A stretch of DNA of 12,549 bases from Thiohalocapsa sp. (GTDB lineage Bacteria; Pseudomonadota; Gammaproteobacteria; Chromatiales; Chromatiaceae). Both the position numbers and the translations under genes were made by a program. Location of the stretch: NCBI RefSeq assembly GCF_019695415.1, contig NZ_JAIFKJ010000660.1, positions 1 through 12,549 of the forward strand, in the 5' to 3' direction. The notes under the pieces are model-generated. The model saw nothing but the letters and a program-made list of their open reading frames with translations, was not told the DNA's origin and did not search any database. Position 1 is the stretch's first letter. Each line of letters begins with the position of its first letter. Shown piece after piece: positions 1-5,621 of this stretch.

Positions 1-50
1 AGGTGGCCCTCGATGCGGGTGATGGGGTCGACGACGACACGTTCGTTCAT
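1..50 (-). CDS. hynL: [NiFe]-hydrogenase large subunit HynL, N-terminal fragment
   Basis: Only the first codons are in the window; the gene runs off the left edge. The minus strand from 50 reads MNERVVVDPITRIEGHL, the classic N-terminus of the large subunit of [NiFe]-hydrogenases, which carries the Ni-Fe active site. DPITRIEGH is a family signature. The ATG at 50 is the only reasonable start: the conserved segment begins at once, and no in-frame start is visible just upstream. No Shine-Dalgarno sequence precedes it; a pyrimidine-rich heptad repeat ends four bases before the start codon. It is the last visible gene of the order hynS-isp1-isp2-hynL, an arrangement known from Thiocapsa and relatives. 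The active-site cysteine motifs cannot be inspected because they lie outside the window. Confidence 0.88.
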   Translation of the reverse strand, partial: MNERVVVDPITRIEGH

Positions 51-54
51 TGTT

Positions 55-117
55 GAGTACCGAGTTTCGAGGGTCGAGTTTCTAGGGGCAAGGTTCGGGT
101 TTCGAGGTGCGAGGGTT
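55..117 (+). repeat. Heptad repeat array GAGNNNC, left arm
   Basis: Nine units of exactly 7 bp follow each other without a break from 55 to 117. The first four are GAGTACC, GAGTTTC, GAGGGTC and GAGTTTC; three degenerate units follow (TAGGGGC, AAGGTTC, GGGTTTC), then GAGGTGC and GAGGGTT. The array fills the left half of the gap between isp2 and hynL and ends 4 bp from the hynL start codon. A second array of the same unit in the opposite orientation lies at 168-195, so the two arms can pair in part. I do not know a named family for it. Confidence 0.85.
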
Positions 118-167
118 CAGCAAATCCGCAGTGAGCCCTCCAACAGGTGCTTGCGCCGCGGTCTCCG

Positions 168-195
168 GCCCCTCGCCACTCGCTACTCGTTACTC
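168..195 (-). repeat. Heptad repeat array GAGNNNC, right arm (inverted)
   Basis: Four perfect units of GNNNCTC on the plus strand (GCCCCTC, GCCACTC, GCTACTC, GTTACTC) are the reverse complement of the GAGNNNC heptads at 55-117. A degenerate fifth unit may extend it to about 202. The array overlaps the 3' end of isp2: its TAA stop codon (190-192, minus strand) lies inside the unit 189-195. The inner units of both arms can pair (GAGGTGCGAGGG with CCCTCGCCACTC, with mismatches), giving a hairpin with a loop of roughly 50 nt in the isp2-hynL transcript. Confidence 0.85.
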
Positions 196-1560
196 CTTAC
201 GCTCCACAAGATGATCTGCGATGAGCTCCGTCAGCCCCACCACCGGGATGTCCATGGTGTACTCCTCGAGCCCTTCCTCCAGCTGGGTGCGGCAGGTGGC
301 ACACATGGTCACCATACGGTCCGGCTCGACCTCTTCGATCTGCGCCTTCTTCTTTTTGAACGCGGCGAGCTTCAGCTCTTCGGCACGCTCGTTGGATGAC
401 ACGCCGCCCCCGGCACCACAGCACCACTGCATCTTGCCGTGCTCCTTGAGGTCCACGAACTCCTCTGCCACCAGGTCCATCAGGTTGCGCTGCTGCTGGA
501 TCACGCCGCTCTTGCGGGCGAGGTTGCAGGGGTCGTGCATGGACAGCCGATCGTCTTCCTTGCCCTCGGTCTTGATGCGGCCTTCGGCGCGCAGCTGATC
601 CAGCACCTCGATGATGTGGAACACCTCGAACGGATAGGCACGCTTGATGGCGTTGGGGCCTTCCCAGCGGATGGCCGTGTAGGCATGGCCGCACTCGGGG
701 CTGATGACTTTCTTGACGCCGAGCTGCTCCGCGGCGTCTACCACTCGTTGCACCAAGGTGGCGGCGATGTCCTTGGAGCCGATCTGGATGCCGGCGTTGG
801 TGGCCTCGAAGCACTGCTGGCTCAGGGTCCAGGTGACGCCGGCGTGGTGGAAGATCTTGGTGATGGCTTCCAGGTACTCCGGGAAGTTGATGATCTCCAT
901 GGAGGAGAGCAGCACCAGGTAGTCGGCGCCCTGCTTGTCGATCGGGACTTCTAGGCCGGTGGCTTGCTCCACGTGCTTGATCTGCACGTCCAGCGTCTTC
1001 CATTTGAGCCCCATGGGGCTCCCGGTATTCACGGCGCGCACTGAGGCGGCGATGAGCCCCTCAGGCGCATGGCCGCTCGCCACCTGGCCCTCGCGGGCCT
1101 TGCGGATCATGTACTGGATGTCATTGCCCACCGGGCAGACCATGGAGCAGCGCCCGCACATGGTGCAGGAGTCATAGAGCAGCGGCTCCCACTCCGCGAG
1201 CATGTCGTCGGTGACCTGCTTGCCCGCAAGGAGCTTGTCGAGACCGATCTTCTCCAGCGGGAGCTTCTCCCGGAGCGTGCCCTTGAGCTTGCCCCAGAAG
1301 GTGAATTCCTGCTCCCAGAGGATGCGCATGGGCTCCAGCTTGTGGATGGGGGTGTACTTCGGGTCCCCGGTCTCGACGTAGAACGGGCAGGCGGTGGCAC
1401 AGAGTCCGCAATGCACACAGCTGGAGAAGAAGGACGCGACCGGGGCGTCCATCTCCTCGCGCAGCGCGTTCAGGCCGCGCGCGAGCGAAAAGCCGCCGGC
1501 GGATTGGTCGGTACCGCTTTCGGGGATATCGGCCCCTGGTGTGAGCACGGCTTCGGTCAT
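190..1560 (-). CDS. isp2: Isp2, DsrK/HdrD-like iron-sulfur electron-transfer protein
   Basis: A 456-residue cytoplasmic iron-sulfur protein predicted to relay electrons between the membrane cytochrome Isp1 and hydrogenase HynSL or a soluble partner. Two [4Fe-4S] ferredoxin motifs are visible: C48-x2-C51-x2-C54-x3-C58-P and C132-x2-C135-x2-C138-x3-C142-P. The C-terminal part has heterodisulfide-reductase-type cysteine (CCG) motifs: C250 and C290 in the first half; C345, C380-C381-G and C420-x2-C423 in the second, typical of HdrD/DsrK. The ATG at 1560 was chosen because it overlaps the isp1 stop as ATGA and has AAGGGGG seven bases upstream. The open frame extends further upstream but only as a shadow of isp1. 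The TAA stop lies within a heptad repeat, so the last residues (about VERKE) may be shaped by it. The function of Isp2 is inferred from homology and gene order. Confidence 0.93.
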   Translation of the reverse strand: MTEAVLTPGADIPESGTDQSAGGFSLARGLNALREEMDAPVASFFSSCVHCGLCATACPFYVETGDPKYTPIHKLEPMRILWEQEFTFWGKLKGTLREKLPLEKIGLDKLLAGKQVTDDMLAEWEPLLYDSCTMCGRCSMVCPVGNDIQYMIRKAREGQVASGHAPEGLIAASVRAVNTGSPMGLKWKTLDVQIKHVEQATGLEVPIDKQGADYLVLLSSMEIINFPEYLEAITKIFHHAGVTWTLSQQCFEATNAGIQIGSKDIAATLVQRVVDAAEQLGVKKVISPECGHAYTAIRWEGPNAIKRAYPFEVFHIIEVLDQLRAEGRIKTEGKEDDRLSMHDPCNLARKSGVIQQQRNLMDLVAEEFVDLKEHGKMQWCCGAGGGVSSNERAEELKLAAFKKKKAQIEEVEPDRMVTMCATCRTQLEEGLEEYTMDIPVVGLTELIADHLVERKE

Positions 1561-2216
1561 GACTGGACCCCCTTGCGGCCGAAAATGGCGCCGTTGTAAT
1601 AGCGCGCGACGAAGGCCGTGAAGATGTGTGTGAGCTTGGTGAAGGGCAGGACCACCAGAAAGATCTCCGCCGCCAGGATGTGGATGCCCAGCGCCAGCGG
1701 ATAGGGATTGATGATTCGGTGGTAGGCGAGCCACCCGGTGAGCATCACCAGGAAGGTCACACCCCAGATGAGATAGTCCTCCGGAGTCGATAGAAAGCGC
1801 TTCACCGGATGCGCCAGGCGATGAACCAGCGCCGCCAGTAGGCCGAGCAGGGTGATGGCCGTCACAGCGTCCACCACGGGATTCGGCAGTGCCGGCCAGG
1901 CGATGCCGAAGGTGGACTTAATCAGCTCCACATGCGGAATAAAGAGCAGCAGCGCAACGATGAAACCGATGTGCCAGATCATGCCGACGACAACGTCGAA
2001 GGGCGCGGCCTTGAAAGTACCTGGGTCCGGCTCGAACCGCTTGTACGTGGTGCGCAGGCCGCCGAGCACGGCGCTGCCGCGGGGTGCTGCGTAGTTGTGC
2101 GCGCGGCCGAGCACGAAGATCTCCACCAGCCGCACCAGCATCCCCAGCGCGAACACGGCCAACGCAGCCTGGAACAGCGGGCCCTTAGTGAGCATCAGGA
2201 AGTCCATCGCAGTCAT
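1557..2216 (-). CDS. isp1: Isp1, NarI-like diheme cytochrome b membrane subunit
   Basis: A 219-residue membrane protein of the NarI/DsrM type that would carry electrons from the hydrogenase to or from the quinone pool. Five hydrophobic segments are visible at roughly residues 13-36, 73-94, 113-131, 148-165 and 173-192. Candidate heme b ligands are H82 and H95 around helix 2 and H179 and H197 around helix 5. The 18-residue H179-H197 spacing equals that of the two helix-5 ligands in NarI. It starts at an ATG overlapping the hynS stop by four bases, with GGAG a short distance upstream, and ends overlapping the isp2 start by four, so hynS-isp1-isp2 are translationally coupled. An internal ATG at codon 4 is possible but less favoured. 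Confidence 0.93.
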   Translation of the reverse strand: MTAMDFLMLTKGPLFQAALAVFALGMLVRLVEIFVLGRAHNYAAPRGSAVLGGLRTTYKRFEPDPGTFKAAPFDVVVGMIWHIGFIVALLLFIPHVELIKSTFGIAWPALPNPVVDAVTAITLLGLLAALVHRLAHPVKRFLSTPEDYLIWGVTFLVMLTGWLAYHRIINPYPLALGIHILAAEIFLVVLPFTKLTHIFTAFVARYYNGAIFGRKGVQS

Positions 2217-3376
2217 AGCTTCTGCTCCAGCTGTTCGGCGGTGACGGTCTGGTGTTGCTTCTCCGCGCTCTTGGCCTTGCTCCGGGCGAGGAGGCCGACG
2301 CCGGCGCCGACGGCGACACCCGCCGCACCGGCCGTGAGCAACATCTCGCCGGAGTTGCCGGGTGGCACCGACAGGGCGTCGTAGAAGCCGCCGGCATCCC
2401 AGAAATCCGGCTCAGAGCAGCCCAGGCAGGGCGCGCCGGATTCCACCGGCCAGCTGCTGCCGCCGTTCCACTTCATGGTGGCGCAGGCGTTATAGGTCAT
2501 GGGCCCCTTGCAGCCGAGGCGATAAAGGCACCAGCCCTTTTTGGCGCCTTCGTCGTCGAAGGTCTCGGCGAACAGGCCTTTGTCATAGAACGGCCGCCGG
2601 TAGCAGCGGTCGTGGATGGATTGTCCGAAGAAGGCCCGTGGCCGGTTGTACTCATCGAGCTCGGGCAGCTTGCCGAAGGTCAGGTACTGCGCGAGGACTC
2701 CGGTGATGACCATCGGCAGCGGCGGGCAGCCGGAGACATTGATGACCGGTTTGTCCTTCACTAGGTCCTGCACGGCGACGGCGCCGGAGGGGTTCGGGTC
2801 GGCCTTGGGCAGGCCGCCGAAGGCCGCGCAGCTGCCCACGGCAATCACCGCCGCGGCGTCGGCGACGGTTTCCATCAGCATGTCGTAGTTGCTGATGCCG
2901 GCAATGGTGCTGTGGCCCGGGTTGGCCTTCGGGCCGGGAAGGGAGCCGTCGACAACCACCAGATACGCGCCAGCGTTGGCGCGCATGGCCTCTTCGCGCG
3001 CATGCTCCGCGGCATCGCCGGCGGCCGCCTGAAGCGTGTGGTGATAGTCCAGGCTGATGGTGTCCAGGATCAGGTTCTCCACCGTCGGCGAGAAGCTCCG
3101 GGTCAGGGATTCCGTGCAGCCAGTGCATTCTTGGAACGACAGCCAGATTACCGAAGGCCGCCGGGCCGTCTCCAGCGCCGCAGCGATCGCCGGGGCCATG
3201 CTCGGCGGCAGCGCCATCATGCTCGCGGTGGCGGCGCAGAATTTGAGAAAGCCGCGGCGGGAGACACCGTTGCGGCGCAGGCTCTCGCCCAGTGTCGGTC
3301 GCTGTATCGGCCCCAAGGGCGGGTCCATGGTCGGCGCGGACTGCCCAGCGGGGCGTTGCGGGCTTGATGTGGCCAT
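2213..3376 (-). CDS. hynS: [NiFe]-hydrogenase small subunit HynS, Tat-exported and membrane-anchored
   Basis: A 387-residue iron-sulfur small subunit of a membrane-bound uptake hydrogenase. The Tat signal SRRGFLK lies at residues 39-45, before a hydrophobic stretch ending near residue 68, so the HynSL dimer should be exported folded. Cluster ligands are all visible: proximal C84, C87, C183, C217; distal H255, C258, C283, C289; medial C298, C317, C320. The proximal site reads ECTGCTES and GSCAAFGG, lacking the two extra cysteines of O2-tolerant Hyd-1-type enzymes. A C-terminal hydrophobic helix (about 345-363) followed by basic residues would anchor it. The ATG at 3376 was chosen because AGGAGG sits just upstream; the open frame extends 43 codons further, but that part is not hydrogenase-like and overlaps the upstream gene. 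The stop overlaps isp1. The partner hynL is separated by isp1 and isp2. Confidence 0.96.
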   Translation of the reverse strand: MATSSPQRPAGQSAPTMDPPLGPIQRPTLGESLRRNGVSRRGFLKFCAATASMMALPPSMAPAIAAALETARRPSVIWLSFQECTGCTESLTRSFSPTVENLILDTISLDYHHTLQAAAGDAAEHAREEAMRANAGAYLVVVDGSLPGPKANPGHSTIAGISNYDMLMETVADAAAVIAVGSCAAFGGLPKADPNPSGAVAVQDLVKDKPVINVSGCPPLPMVITGVLAQYLTFGKLPELDEYNRPRAFFGQSIHDRCYRRPFYDKGLFAETFDDEGAKKGWCLYRLGCKGPMTYNACATMKWNGGSSWPVESGAPCLGCSEPDFWDAGGFYDALSVPPGNSGEMLLTAGAAGVAVGAGVGLLARSKAKSAEKQHQTVTAEQLEQKL

Positions 3377-3380
3377 CGTT

Positions 3381-3386
3381 CCTCCT
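3381..3386 (-). promoter_or_regulatory. Strong ribosome binding site of hynS
   Basis: On the minus strand AGGAGG lies four bases before the ATG at 3376, the best Shine-Dalgarno match in the operon. It decides the hynS start against the longer open frame beginning at 3505. Confidence 0.8.
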
Positions 3387-3455
3387 GTTGCTTGAGGTGT
3401 CGGCACTCCATCGCCGGATATCGAAAGCGTTAGGTGCAAGGGCGTCGCTGCGCGC

Positions 3456-3881
3456 TCACTTGGCCTCTGCCGCGGCGAGCTGAGTCTCGAGCGCCGCCAG
3501 CGCATCGCTCAAGTCTGCCGGGGGGCTGCGCAGCAACTGGGGCACCGTGGCGATCTCCAGGTGCAGCGCCACGCGCTGGTCGTCGGTGTTCAGGTATTCG
3601 ACGATCCAAACACCGCGATAGGCGGTCTCTTGGATGCGGGTGAGGCCGAGGGCATTGACGCTGGCCGTGACCTCCCCGCTGCCGAGCAAGGCCATCAGGC
3701 GGTCCTCGTCGCCAGGGCCGAAGGGCATGGCGCCGAGGTCGATCTGCGTTGGCTCGCCGCCGTCGACGAGCTGTGCCAGCGCATGCCGGACCTCGCTCAG
3801 CACCGGAAGGGCGTTACCGTACTCCGCAGGTGCCGCCGGCGCGCCTTCGACCTGCACGGGAATGTCCCCAATGGACGCCAT
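3456..3881 (-). CDS. HupH/HyaF-type hydrogenase expression protein, single domain
   Basis: A 141-residue soluble protein resembling the C-terminal domain of the HupH/HyaF hydrogenase expression family, which assists small-subunit maturation. Recognisable family features are the GPGDEDRLMALLGSGEV segment (about residues 53-69), then LTRIQETAYRGVWIVEYLN (about 79-97) and the closing EIATVPQLLRSP block (about 108-119). Full-length HupH/HyaF proteins carry about twice this length, so this is a one-domain version; nothing suggests a recent truncation. The ATG at 3881 has GGGAG six bases upstream. It lies between the maturation protease and hynS, 79 bp before hynS, on the same strand, which fits a maturation role. 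No cofactor-binding motif is evident. Assignment rests on pattern memory, and the exact partner is unknown. Confidence 0.8.
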   Translation of the reverse strand: MASIGDIPVQVEGAPAAPAEYGNALPVLSEVRHALAQLVDGGEPTQIDLGAMPFGPGDEDRLMALLGSGEVTASVNALGLTRIQETAYRGVWIVEYLNTDDQRVALHLEIATVPQLLRSPPADLSDALAALETQLAAAEAK

Positions 3882-3902
3882 TTCACGCTCCCGTATCGAT
3901 TC

Positions 3903-3914
3903 TTTATAATTTTA
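3903..3914 (-). promoter_or_regulatory. Candidate AT-rich -10 region upstream of hupH-like/hynS
   Basis: An AT-rich island in an otherwise GC-rich gap gives two overlapping -10-like hexamers on the minus strand, TAAAAT (3914-3909) and TATAAA (3908-3903), about 25 bases before the hupH-like start. No good -35 hexamer lies at the right distance, so activator dependence is possible. No clear FNR or sigma54 motif was found here. Weak evidence. Confidence 0.3.
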
Positions 3915-4027
3915 GCCGTGTCTAATGAACGACGGTTTGACCCAAGGCACGTCTTGCCCGGACTCTTGCGTTTGCGCAATCGCCCGTGGGCGGACAGGGC
4001 GGCATGGGTGGAACTGTGCTGCCCGCT

Positions 4028-4534
4028 TCACCCGTCGGCGCGCCACCGCGTGAGCAGCGCGTCGATCTCGGCCACCGCCCTCGGCACCGCCGCGGCCACT
4101 GCCGGGCTCAGTTCGCTGCCCCAGTCCACCTGCGCTGGCTCCACGCCCACCAATGCACGCTGTGCGGGAAGGCTGTCGGTGAGCCGGGCGATGTCGAACA
4201 GGTCCGCTAGGCTCACCTCGTGGACATTGTTGGCGTGCTTGGAAAGCTGCGCGTCCATGGCCTCGCCCTCCAGCACCCGCACCGTTCCCGGCGCCTGGCC
4301 CATACGTGCGGCGTCCACCACAACGAGACGCGCTGCCTCGCCGATGGGGCCCGCCAGGGTGAAGCTCAGCGTGCCGCCATCCATGAGGGCAATGTCCGGG
4401 TCCGCTGCCGCCAGCGGCGCGAGGGCCTCCAGCACTGCGGCACCCAAGGCCTCATCGGTCAGCAGCACATTGCCGAGCCCGAGGATCAGCGTAGACGGTG
4501 AATCGGTAGATACCCGATCGGCTTGCTCGGACAT
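4028..4534 (-). CDS. hynD: [NiFe]-hydrogenase maturation endopeptidase (HynD/HybD family)
   Basis: A 168-residue protease of the HybD/HupD family that removes the C-terminal tail of the hydrogenase large subunit after nickel insertion. The N-terminal GLGNVLLTDEALG (residues 19-31) matches the family motif G-x-G-N-x-L-x-x-D-E. The three nickel-sensing ligands appear as E28, D74 (in VVVDA) and H105 (in NVHEVSL). Their spacings of 46 and 31 residues are the same as E16/D62/H93 of E. coli HybD. DGGT at 52-55 is also conserved. The ATG at 4534 is preferred; a TTG six codons upstream has no ribosome binding site. It is first in the minus-strand hydrogenase cluster, 146 bp upstream of the hupH-like gene, and divergent from hypC. 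Its substrate is presumably HynL. Confidence 0.92.
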   Translation of the reverse strand: MSEQADRVSTDSPSTLILGLGNVLLTDEALGAAVLEALAPLAAADPDIALMDGGTLSFTLAGPIGEAARLVVVDAARMGQAPGTVRVLEGEAMDAQLSKHANNVHEVSLADLFDIARLTDSLPAQRALVGVEPAQVDWGSELSPAVAAAVPRAVAEIDALLTRWRADG

Positions 4535-4630
4535 GCGCTTGTGCTCACTCAACGGCTTTGTTCAAGACAGACTGGCTTCACGGAAAGGCTGGTGCAGCCT
4601 GAGGCATTCGGCGGGTGCATTGACCAGGTG

Positions 4631-4661
4631 CAGGCGGCACCGTTTTCCGGCTTGCCGCCTG
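4631..4661. promoter_or_regulatory. Perfect 9-bp inverted repeat between hynD and hypC
   Basis: CAGGCGGCA (4631-4639) and TGCCGCCTG (4653-4661) are perfect reverse complements, separated by 13 bases, in the 179-bp gap between the divergent protease and hypC genes. It could be an operator for divergent promoters or a leader hairpin for hypC. There is no T-tract, so it is not a typical terminator. I see no convincing -35/-10 pair beside it. Confidence 0.4.
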
Positions 4662-4713
4662 CGTACAACGCACCTTAGGCTCCGCCCCAGACGCAGTGAG
4701 ACAGGACAGAACC

Positions 4714-4959
4714 ATGTGCATGGGTATCCCGATGCAGATCACCGCCATCCACGGGCTCGTGGCGCGTTGCGAGGCCAAGGGTGCACAGCGCGACGCCACG
4801 CTGCTGATGGTGGGGCCCGACGAGGTCGCCGTCGGTGATTATGTGGTTGTGCATCTGGGTCATGTGATCGAGCGCATCGACGCGGAGCGTGCGGCCGAGG
4901 CCTGGGCGGTCTATGACGAGATGCTGGCGGCGCAGGAGCCCGGGCCGGCGCAGGGCTGA
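4714..4959 (+). CDS. hypC: HypC/HupF-family hydrogenase maturation chaperone
   Basis: An 81-residue protein that would carry the Fe(CN)2CO group with HypD and deliver it to the hydrogenase large-subunit precursor. It starts MCMGIPMQI: the cysteine at position 2 is the essential residue of the HypC family and must be N-terminal, which fixes the ATG at 4714 over an in-frame GTG at 4696. AGGAC lies about ten bases upstream. The second signature is GDYVVVHLGHVIERID (residues 41-56). Length is typical. It is divergent from the protease gene and convergent with the unknown gene at 4966, with only six bases between stops. None of the other hyp genes is in the window, so this may be a HynL-specific chaperone (like HybG or HupF) rather than part of a full hyp operon. 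Confidence 0.93.
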   Translation: MCMGIPMQITAIHGLVARCEAKGAQRDATLLMVGPDEVAVGDYVVVHLGHVIERIDAERAAEAWAVYDEMLAAQEPGPAQG

Positions 4960-4965
4960 GGCGTC

Positions 4966-5430
4966 TCAGCCAGCGGCGTCCAGGAACTCATCGGCAATGG
5001 CGTACTGGCGCTGCACTGCGTCGCCTTGCGTATCTGCATCGCTCTCCACCAGCTCGCAGTTATTGGCCATGCGTGCTTGCATGGCCGCCTTCCAGGCGCG
5101 ATTGGTCTTGTCCGCGAGCAGGTTTTCCGGCGTCAGCGCGGCAGCGACGGCGGCAGCGACGAAGTGGTCCGCCTGCGCGAGCCAGTCGGTGTCCTTGCCG
5201 CAGTCGGTGTAGGTCTTGGTGGCGTAGGCCTTGGCGGCACGATAGGCGTCCTCCAGCTCCCCCGGCGCGGCGTCGGCACGCAGCGCCGTGTCGATGGCGC
5301 GGTTGACCCGCTCGTCCCGACTCAGGTGCTGGACGCTCTGCGCGAAACGGGCACCGATGATGCGCTGTTGTTCCGCCGGTAGCTTGTGCAGCAGGCTGCG
5401 GAGGTCTTGGTCGGTGTTGATGGTGGGCAT
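4966..5430 (-). CDS. Unknown 154-residue helical protein beside hypC
   Basis: I do not recognise this family. The 154-residue product starts MPTINTDQDLRSLLHKLPAE and is rich in Ala, Asp, Glu and Gln, with no signal peptide, membrane segment or known metal motif. It looks mostly alpha-helical and soluble. It has two cysteines, at about residues 86 and 124 (the latter in NNCELVESD). The ATG at 5430 is preferred over the longer frame (to 5568), which runs through an intergenic repeat; GAGG lies eight bases upstream. Codon use and GC match the neighbours, supporting a real gene. It sits between hypC and ppsR, on the hyn strand, with an FNR-like box 173-186 bases upstream, so a role linked to hydrogenase or anaerobic growth is conceivable but unproven. 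Confidence 0.7.
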   Translation of the reverse strand: MPTINTDQDLRSLLHKLPAEQQRIIGARFAQSVQHLSRDERVNRAIDTALRADAAPGELEDAYRAAKAYATKTYTDCGKDTDWLAQADHFVAAAVAAALTPENLLADKTNRAWKAAMQARMANNCELVESDADTQGDAVQRQYAIADEFLDAAG

Positions 5431-5493
5431 GGCTCGGGCCTCTGTGGCGGGGTGCTTCTGTCCCCTGAAACGGATGCGGGGAGCTGGCGCGCA

Positions 5494-5525
5494 GTCTCCT
5501 TGGGAGACGCCGATTTTTGGCCGTC
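5494..5525 (+). repeat. Palindromic intergenic repeat, copy 1
   Basis: GTCTCCTTGGGAGAC (5494-5508) is a perfect palindrome with a 3-base loop. It runs into GACGCCGATTTTTGGCCGTC, itself a near-palindrome. The pattern (CCTAGGGAGACGCCGATTTATTGGCGTC-like, paraphrased from all copies) recurs at 6456-6484, 6496-6522 and 12472-12502. It lies between the unknown gene and ppsR. Confidence 0.7.
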
Positions 5526-5602
5526 GTAGCCAGAATCGGCTCGGGAAGCGGAAAACGTCTGTCGCCATCCGTTAATATCCTCCCGGAATGCCCGAATGCG
5601 CA

Positions 5603-5616
5603 TTGATGTGAATCAG
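5603..5616. promoter_or_regulatory. FNR/ANR-like box
   Basis: TTGATGTGAATCAG matches the FNR/ANR consensus TTGAT-N4-ATCAA at nine of ten defined bases. It is centred at 5609.5, between the divergent unknown gene (minus) and ppsR (plus). For the minus strand, GATATT (5580-5575) can serve as -10; a start near 5568 puts the box at -41.5, the class II activator position. For ppsR the box lies only six bases before the ATG, where it could only repress. Confidence 0.5.
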
Positions 5617-5621
5617 AGCCC

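Noticed and set aside
55..195. CRISPR array between isp2 and hynL
   Set aside because: The unit is 7 bp with no spacers of constant length; it is a tandem heptad array, not repeat-spacer structure.
1561..1734. 58-codon N-terminal extension of isp2
   Set aside because: It lies entirely within isp1 in another frame; the ATG at 1560 overlaps the isp1 stop and has a good ribosome binding site.
3377..3505. 43-codon N-terminal extension of hynS
   Set aside because: It overlaps the hupH-like gene, has no Tat-like or family content, and AGGAGG lies directly before the ATG at 3376.
4631..4664. Sigma54 -24/-12 promoter before hypC or the protease (GGCAC ... TTGCC)
   Set aside because: The GG to GC spacing is 12, not 10, so the elements are out of register for sigma54.
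3561..4838. 425-codon plus-strand open frame spanning the hupH-like and protease genes
   Set aside because: It runs antisense through two recognised genes and the intergenic regions and into hypC in the wrong frame; composition is atypical.
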